Positions 59,079 to 64,000 of a stretch of DNA of 64,000 nucleotides are shown in pieces; the stretch's first letter is position 1, and every line of letters begins with the position of its first letter. Source of the DNA: Candidatus Nitrospira neomarina (GTDB lineage Bacteria; Nitrospirota; Nitrospiria; Nitrospirales; UBA8639); NCBI RefSeq assembly GCF_032051675.1, contig NZ_CP116968.1:1922001-1986000 (forward strand), written 5' to 3'. A program made the position numbers and the translations under genes. The notes under the pieces were generated by a model that had not been told where the DNA came from, did not search any database, and saw only the letters and a program-made list of their open reading frames with translations.

Positions 59079-61661
59079 CTAGAAAGCAGTTTTAGGGCCA
59101 TTGGTGAAGGAGCCAGAGGCGTTTGGAGTGCCGGGGGCAACAAATTCCTCGTCTCCAGATTTTTCCGCCATCGTCGAATCGGGTTCCACTGCAAAACGCC
59201 CCCCATGGCTTTTCTGCTGGTTAGCTTCTTCCGCCTTGACTTTCTGGGCGTCATCCTGATCGACACAAGACGGCTTCCATGTCGAAGCTTCAATTTCACA
59301 CGCTTCTCCGGGATAGAAACGAAGTGAATCCCAATGTGTCACCCAACTCTTGACATATTTCCGCATACTGGTTCCCGGGGTAATTTGGGCGGGATCATTT
59401 GCCGCATTTTCCCACATATGCCACCCATGCCCTTTCAGATGAAGCGATCGAATCGTCTGATAGGATTCTTGAATAATATCGTTCGGTGGCTGTCCAAGGG
59501 GAATGCGTTGGGTCTCCAATAAGCCCATGCCTTTCTCCGCTTTGTCGGCCAGTAGTCGTTCGGCTTCCGTCTGCTTCGCTCGAAGTTTTTCCAAAAGTTT
59601 GACCTTGTCACCTTTTTTCTCTAAGACCTCTTCCCGAAAATCATTGGTTAAGGCCAGCACAGCACCCAAGCCGGGCAGAGTAGGACCGCCATCTGAGTTC
59701 ATGAGGCGTGCCACTTCGGCATAAGATTTCGCGCGCTGATTCACCGAATATCGGCCAATCAGTTCGGCTTCATCGATCAGCAAAATCCACCCGGCATATC
59801 CGGCGGCTTGCATCAGACGGGCAGCAAATTGAAAGCGCTGAAGCGCCAATTCTGCAGCCGATATTTTTCCAAACGCATACCGCTCTCCAAATCCGGCTTC
59901 TTGCAGGTACTTTTTTAAATCTCCTACCCCGATGGGGTCTCCCGTCCAAAATCGAGTCATTCGGTGGCCCAATTCCATATCGGAGCTCAATCGTTCATAC
60001 AGCATCAACGTCGCGGCAAACCTGGCATCAATCTGACTCTCCGGATCATTCACCCACGTCACAAGATTCTTATAGCGCGGTGCCCAGACATCACATTGAC
60101 CCGCAATTTCCGAAAACACTTCCCCGCGTTTGTCGGGAATCACCGCAGCTTCGATCGCAGAATAATACAAACGGACAGGGTGATACAGAGGCGTCTCCTT
60201 ACTGATCACAATCCTGCTGCAGATGAAATTGGCATCCAGCGCCAGATTTTGGAGATACTCCAGGATATGCGATTTTCCACTACCAAAGGCGCCCTCGATC
60301 ACCATACCCCGTGGGCACGGACCCGCAGTAATATTTTGCTGTGTGGCTTCTAATAACCGCCGAAAACGTCCCTCCGCCTCTGGCTGAAGACATCCAAGCG
60401 TCGTCACCACATGCCGGTTCGGAACCCCCGCCCGAAGACCTTCAATGACACGACGGGCTTCTCCATCAGGCACCATTCTCCTTGGCGTGGCGGTGGAAGC
60501 ATGCGCTTCTTCAGAAACCTGCTGATGATGGTCTTGGATCCGGACCAACGAGGCCAACGGATTCTGACGGTGTTTCGGACGAACGTCATCCCATACCCGC
60601 AATTTCAAAGCCTCGTACCGATCCACACCACGACGGGAATCGGTCAGGAACTCTTGCGGAGCCAGGACCACCATCAGCAAGCCTTCCATCTCATCAGCCG
60701 AATCAATAAATTGACGAAGCAATTCATACAAATCTATGGTGGCTGAAGGCGAAAAGGACAGGGAGCCATCATTCGGCAACCCATCCTTTTTCATAAGATA
60801 CCGAGAGATATCGAGTGAGAGAATGAGGCCCCCCTGTCCTGTTAATCGAAGCCAGCGAGTTAAAGAAGACAGCATGTACCGTGCGTTATGACGCGAAATC
60901 TTTTGATAGATCAGCGCCTTTTTGACGCCACTCACCAGTCGAAGGTCTCCACACAACCACTCTTTCACCGCTGAGGCCAAGACACGATCAGAATCGCCGG
61001 CATCCAGCTGAGCCATACACAGCCGGATCATCGCCATGCGAAATTCACGGCACAGGCCCGAATCGCCTTCAATCGCTTTTTCCATCCATGTTTGAATATC
61101 CCGGCGGAGCATCGGCTCCTTCCGTTCATTCACCATCGCAACCTGCCGCAACGAGAATTCCTGTCGGTCTGAAGGAATTTGGTGCCCATGCTCTTCGAGT
61201 AACCGTTGGAGAAACCGATACGCGAGTTCATCCCAATCTATTTGTTTGGCAATTTTCTGAAACAATCGCTCGATCATGTGGGCTTTTGTGAATCGCGCGT
61301 CGACTTTTGCCAAGACATATCCTTCACGTTTGGCCAGTCCCTCTAATTCCTGTTGGCAGGTTTTTAATCCGTCTTCACTGGGAAACACCGCAAATTTGAC
61401 CGCTCCACCCCCCTCACGGACGAAACTCCCAAGATATTCATGGTGAAGAATCCCCAGCCATTCGGAAAGAGCCAGATTAAATCGGGGACCCTCCTCGGAG
61501 TGAATACTGTTCTGGGGCGATGATTTCGTATCCGGCGGATGTTGTTGCACAGATTCCGGCTTGTCCGGACATGAGTCAGAGAGCAAAGAAAGGGAGGAAG
61601 GCAGACCTTCTTCTGTTCTCACGGACTGTAAGCGATTTAAGGCCTCAATTAATTTGCTCAT
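59079..61661 (-). CDS. BrxD-like (DUF2791) tandem-module ATPase, copy 3
   Basis: 860 residues with AAGGAACC upstream. The N-terminal 62 residues are an extension (MSKLIEALNRLQSVR, then a polar, serine/proline-rich linker) absent from copies 1 and 2. The modules then follow as in those: N-terminal GGGAVKFAV, DWDELA and GLILSLDISR, with no Walker A. The C-terminal ATPase has GAFGSGKS (457-464), LLIDEAELIGRYS and LTNDFRE. A C-terminal acidic, low-complexity tail follows. It lies 111 bases after a DUF6499-like gene on the same strand. Confidence 0.85.
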   Translation of the reverse strand: MSKLIEALNRLQSVRTEEGLPSSLSLLSDSCPDKPESVQQHPPDTKSSPQNSIHSEEGPRFNLALSEWLGILHHEYLGSFVREGGGAVKFAVFPSEDGLKTCQQELEGLAKREGYVLAKVDARFTKAHMIERLFQKIAKQIDWDELAYRFLQRLLEEHGHQIPSDRQEFSLRQVAMVNERKEPMLRRDIQTWMEKAIEGDSGLCREFRMAMIRLCMAQLDAGDSDRVLASAVKEWLCGDLRLVSGVKKALIYQKISRHNARYMLSSLTRWLRLTGQGGLILSLDISRYLMKKDGLPNDGSLSFSPSATIDLYELLRQFIDSADEMEGLLMVVLAPQEFLTDSRRGVDRYEALKLRVWDDVRPKHRQNPLASLVRIQDHHQQVSEEAHASTATPRRMVPDGEARRVIEGLRAGVPNRHVVTTLGCLQPEAEGRFRRLLEATQQNITAGPCPRGMVIEGAFGSGKSHILEYLQNLALDANFICSRIVISKETPLYHPVRLYYSAIEAAVIPDKRGEVFSEIAGQCDVWAPRYKNLVTWVNDPESQIDARFAATLMLYERLSSDMELGHRMTRFWTGDPIGVGDLKKYLQEAGFGERYAFGKISAAELALQRFQFAARLMQAAGYAGWILLIDEAELIGRYSVNQRAKSYAEVARLMNSDGGPTLPGLGAVLALTNDFREEVLEKKGDKVKLLEKLRAKQTEAERLLADKAEKGMGLLETQRIPLGQPPNDIIQESYQTIRSLHLKGHGWHMWENAANDPAQITPGTSMRKYVKSWVTHWDSLRFYPGEACEIEASTWKPSCVDQDDAQKVKAEEANQQKSHGGRFAVEPDSTMAEKSGDEEFVAPGTPNASGSFTNGPKTAF

Positions 61662-61772
61662 CGTACGGTTCCTTCCCCCATGTTCATTCTGAAATTTTCA
61701 GACTTTTCCCACTCCACACCTGATTCATTGACTATGCCCACAGTCTACCGGGCTCTCGTCACCTTGGACCTC

Positions 61773-62513
61773 TTACACAGGAAAATGCACACTGATTTGA
61801 CAGGCACGTTTATACAATTGATTAGCTCGCGCTTCGCATATTTCATCATCGTGTAGATGAAATAACGTTCGTCCGATTTCATGAAACGGCACACCCAGAT
61901 CCACGGCATCCAGCACGCGGAGATACATCGGCCATTCATCCCGACATTTTCGCCGTTCGAGATTTCGACCGACTTGATGTTTTTGCCATTCCATAAGATC
62001 TGCCTTCACTTTTTCAATTTGCCCCGACAACGGCTTTTTCAGATCAAACACGGCCGCCATTCGCCATTCCGACAAACACAAGGTGACCTCTTCACCTCCC
62101 CCCAGCCAATCCGGTCCCTGTCCGAAATAGATCCGACCGTAATTCGAATCAAATGACAACATCCAGGGTTTGGCAATGGCGGGATTCGGAAGGCCACTGA
62201 GATGGTATTTTTCTAATGAATTGGGCATGCGAGCTTTAAATGCCGGATGATCCGGCGTAAAAACTTTTTTGCGATATCGAGTGGGATACTGAGGATCTTT
62301 GGCACAGGACAGATCAAAATCGTATGTTTGCAGGTAGTGTTGTTCCCAATCCTTCCGGTAATCCGAACGACGCCGGAGAAACTCCCACCGCCAAAAGGTA
62401 TCGTTTAAACTCTGGGCGCAGGGATAGGTCTCCTCACGTTGCCAGTTGGGAACGGTCCCTACCACTCGTGGATGCCGCTGTAGTTCTTTGGGCGGTCGTT
62501 TACTGCTCGACAT
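61773..62513 (-). CDS. DUF6499-like protein, possible regulator of copy 3
   Basis: 246 residues with a strong ribosome site (AGGAGG). The segment FWRWEFLRRRSDYRKDW (residues 40-56) matches the N-terminal pattern of DUF6499 proteins, called transcriptional-regulator-like. The middle and C-terminus (PMYLRVLDAVDLGVPFHEIG then LFHLHDDEI) look like a DUF2285-type helical domain. It may bind DNA and control the downstream ATPase gene; this is inference from position and family. Confidence 0.65.
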   Translation of the reverse strand: MSSSKRPPKELQRHPRVVGTVPNWQREETYPCAQSLNDTFWRWEFLRRRSDYRKDWEQHYLQTYDFDLSCAKDPQYPTRYRKKVFTPDHPAFKARMPNSLEKYHLSGLPNPAIAKPWMLSFDSNYGRIYFGQGPDWLGGGEEVTLCLSEWRMAAVFDLKKPLSGQIEKVKADLMEWQKHQVGRNLERRKCRDEWPMYLRVLDAVDLGVPFHEIGRTLFHLHDDEICEARANQLYKRACQISVHFPV

Positions 62514-63416
62514 ATCGCCGGACCTCCTGTTCAGGAGTATTCAAGGTAATTCGCGGGATGAGAGGTACGTGCCGGGTCCGAATTGCGCCCAAAGACAGTC
62601 AATCCCGGCTAACGCGACATTCCAGCAACCGGCCTCAAACCCGCAAGGACTCAGGAATACTGATAGCACGGTCAAAAAAAGAATGGATTCGGTTCTCAAA
62701 CTACAGAACAAACGAGGCAGGTGTCGGGAGATAAGCTGAGTGATCTTTACTCATGATGAGGAGAACAGGTTTTGCGCCTTGACCAAGACACTCCATGGAC
62801 CCATCCAAACCAGGAGAGCACCGTCACACAACAAGCTAAAGCAACCATGGCCAAGACAAAACAAATTTTCCCTAACATGTCGAAGACCCCCAGGAGAGCG
62901 GTTCTTCATTCCTGCCTCTACTCTCTGTATCGGCAGGGTTTTTACAGGTCTTTACTCGATGCCAAAAAAAACATACCCTTTCTTTAAAGAAAATAACTCC
63001 AAAAATGCTACAAAACAATAGGCAAGACTTTCTTCTCGGCGATTTCCACATTTTCTCTTAAAAAACAATTGTTTACAGAAAAAATTCTATTGGAAGATGC
63101 CTCAGGCGGCGATTTCAAGTCCACTACACGCCCAGAGTTCATATTCACGGTCCAGCCACGGCTTTGAGCAGATCACTATTCAATTGAACCGACAGTAGAA
63201 ACAAACTTATAAATTACAGAGCCCAGTTGGTTGGCACACCCCTCATCGGCTCCAAGGGGAATGGATCAGCGTACCGGACCCAGTTAGTGGAGACACTTCT
63301 CCCAAGGACCCAACCCTTTAGCCAAGAAGGAGCTCGAACTTGTGAGTGTCCTGCGACAAAAACCACCAGAGATCTCGAATTCTTCGGCCACTGGCGATTC
63401 AACAAAAAAACCAGGC
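62514..63416. other. Long gene-free stretch before the pseudouridine synthase
   Basis: About 900 bases with only small frames. The best (62847-62987, MAKTKQIFPNMSK) has no ribosome site. No RNA gene, repeat or mobile element was recognised. It may carry remnants, but none is identifiable. Confidence 0.4.
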
Positions 63417-64000
63417 ATGCCTGACTTCAAGGGATTGGACGCTGGAACAGGACCTTCTCCACGGGCGCGAACCAGCGTCATCTTGTTCCATAAGCCCAAA
63501 GGGTATCTGGTGACTCGAAAAGATGAGAGGGAGAGAAAAACGGTCTATCATATCCTACCGCCTTTCCTATTGCAGGAAGGCTGGGTACCAATCGGCCGCT
63601 TAGACAAAGACTCCCGTGGCCTCCTGCTCTTCACTCAAGATGGAACAATGGTTGATCGGCTCACCGCACCAGGCGGATGCGAAAAAACCTATGAGGTTGA
63701 GATCCGGGGAAGAATTTCAGACGATGACTTGTCCCGCGTGTTGCAGGGAGTTTCCACTTCCATCGGAATATTAAAAGTACACAGGATTACAAAAAAAAGA
63801 GAAGTCGGACCCAAAACACAGCTAGAGGTCGTCTTACAGGAGGGGAAAAACCGGCATCTCCGTCGAATCTTTCACGCCCTGAAAGATCCAAAATTTCATA
63901 CGCCGCTCAAAGTTCTCGATCTCAAACGCATACAAATCGGCACTTTGCCCTTGGATATCCCCGTTGGAACATGGAGGTTTTCAACACCCGACGAGGAGAG
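63417..64000 (+). CDS. Pseudouridine synthase, RsuA/RluB/RluE family (3' end outside window)
   Basis: The frame is open from the ATG at 63417 to the window end (194 codons). After a short N-terminus it reads VILFHKPKGYLVT, then the catalytic motif GRLDKDSRGLLLFT with its Asp, and GKNRHLRRIF. No S4 RNA-binding domain precedes it, as in RluE. These enzymes isomerise uridine in rRNA. The exact member cannot be told from a partial sequence. Confidence 0.85.
   Translation, partial: MPDFKGLDAGTGPSPRARTSVILFHKPKGYLVTRKDERERKTVYHILPPFLLQEGWVPIGRLDKDSRGLLLFTQDGTMVDRLTAPGGCEKTYEVEIRGRISDDDLSRVLQGVSTSIGILKVHRITKKREVGPKTQLEVVLQEGKNRHLRRIFHALKDPKFHTPLKVLDLKRIQIGTLPLDIPVGTWRFSTPDEE

Noticed and set aside
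62847-62987. 46-codon frame starting MAKTKQ
   Set aside because: No ribosome site and no recognisable family.

Overview
The window looks like chromosomal DNA of a Gram-negative bacterium, most plausibly a Nitrospira-like member of the Nitrospirota. The outer-membrane signs are LpxC, a TonB-dependent receptor and several lipoproteins. Other clues are a diheme MauG-type peroxidase, a heme-sensing (DUF3365-type) histidine kinase, many two-component and c-di-GMP proteins, wide intergenic gaps, and moderate G+C by eye. The assignment is inferred from gene content and style; no rRNA or other marker is present. I found no rRNA, tRNA, CRISPR array or intact insertion sequence.

Layout. 1-2946: end of an ATP-grasp enzyme and a CocE/NonD hydrolase. 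2947-3780: a decayed stretch with a frameshifted AAA ATPase remnant and a MITE-like repeat. 3781-9063: CorA, a B12-type radical SAM protein and an OmpR/histidine-kinase pair. 9613-17001: TypA, a DapF homologue lacking both catalytic cysteines, a diheme peroxidase and HrpB. 17410-20740: uncharacterised envelope proteins, one resembling a copper amine oxidase core, and a small zinc-ribbon protein. 21118-23330: a heme-sensor kinase with its CheY-like regulator.

23698-29446 is the most unusual block: a coiled-coil protein of unknown function followed by two tandem large ATPases of the BrxD-like (DUF2791) type. A third paralogue lies at 59079-61661 behind a DUF6499-like gene (61773-62513). No PglZ, PglX, BrxL, helicase or methylase is visible near either locus, so neither is a BREX system as described. 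Together they are the best candidate here for an undescribed system.

29665-51290 is mostly housekeeping and signalling: SDR, PyrE, rhodanese, a response regulator with HD-GYP, TrmI, KtrA/TrkA, a sigma-70 factor, LpxC, a DUF6445-like protein, a POT transporter, a TonB receptor, HDOD, GGDEF, an SpoU methyltransferase, DUF1653, PurE and a 1-Cys peroxiredoxin. 51667-58859 holds a zinc-ribbon protein, the ettA operon, a Nudix hydrolase, Ogt, an XRE-type regulator, a frameshifted response regulator, a second copy of the MITE-like repeat and an ANKH/MATE-like membrane protein. The window ends inside an RsuA-type pseudouridine synthase.

Genes that visibly work together are the two-component pairs, the response regulator/HD-GYP pair, the lipoprotein/amine-oxidase-like pair, the three-gene ettA operon and the ATPase cluster. 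All functions are assigned by reading motifs; no database search was run.
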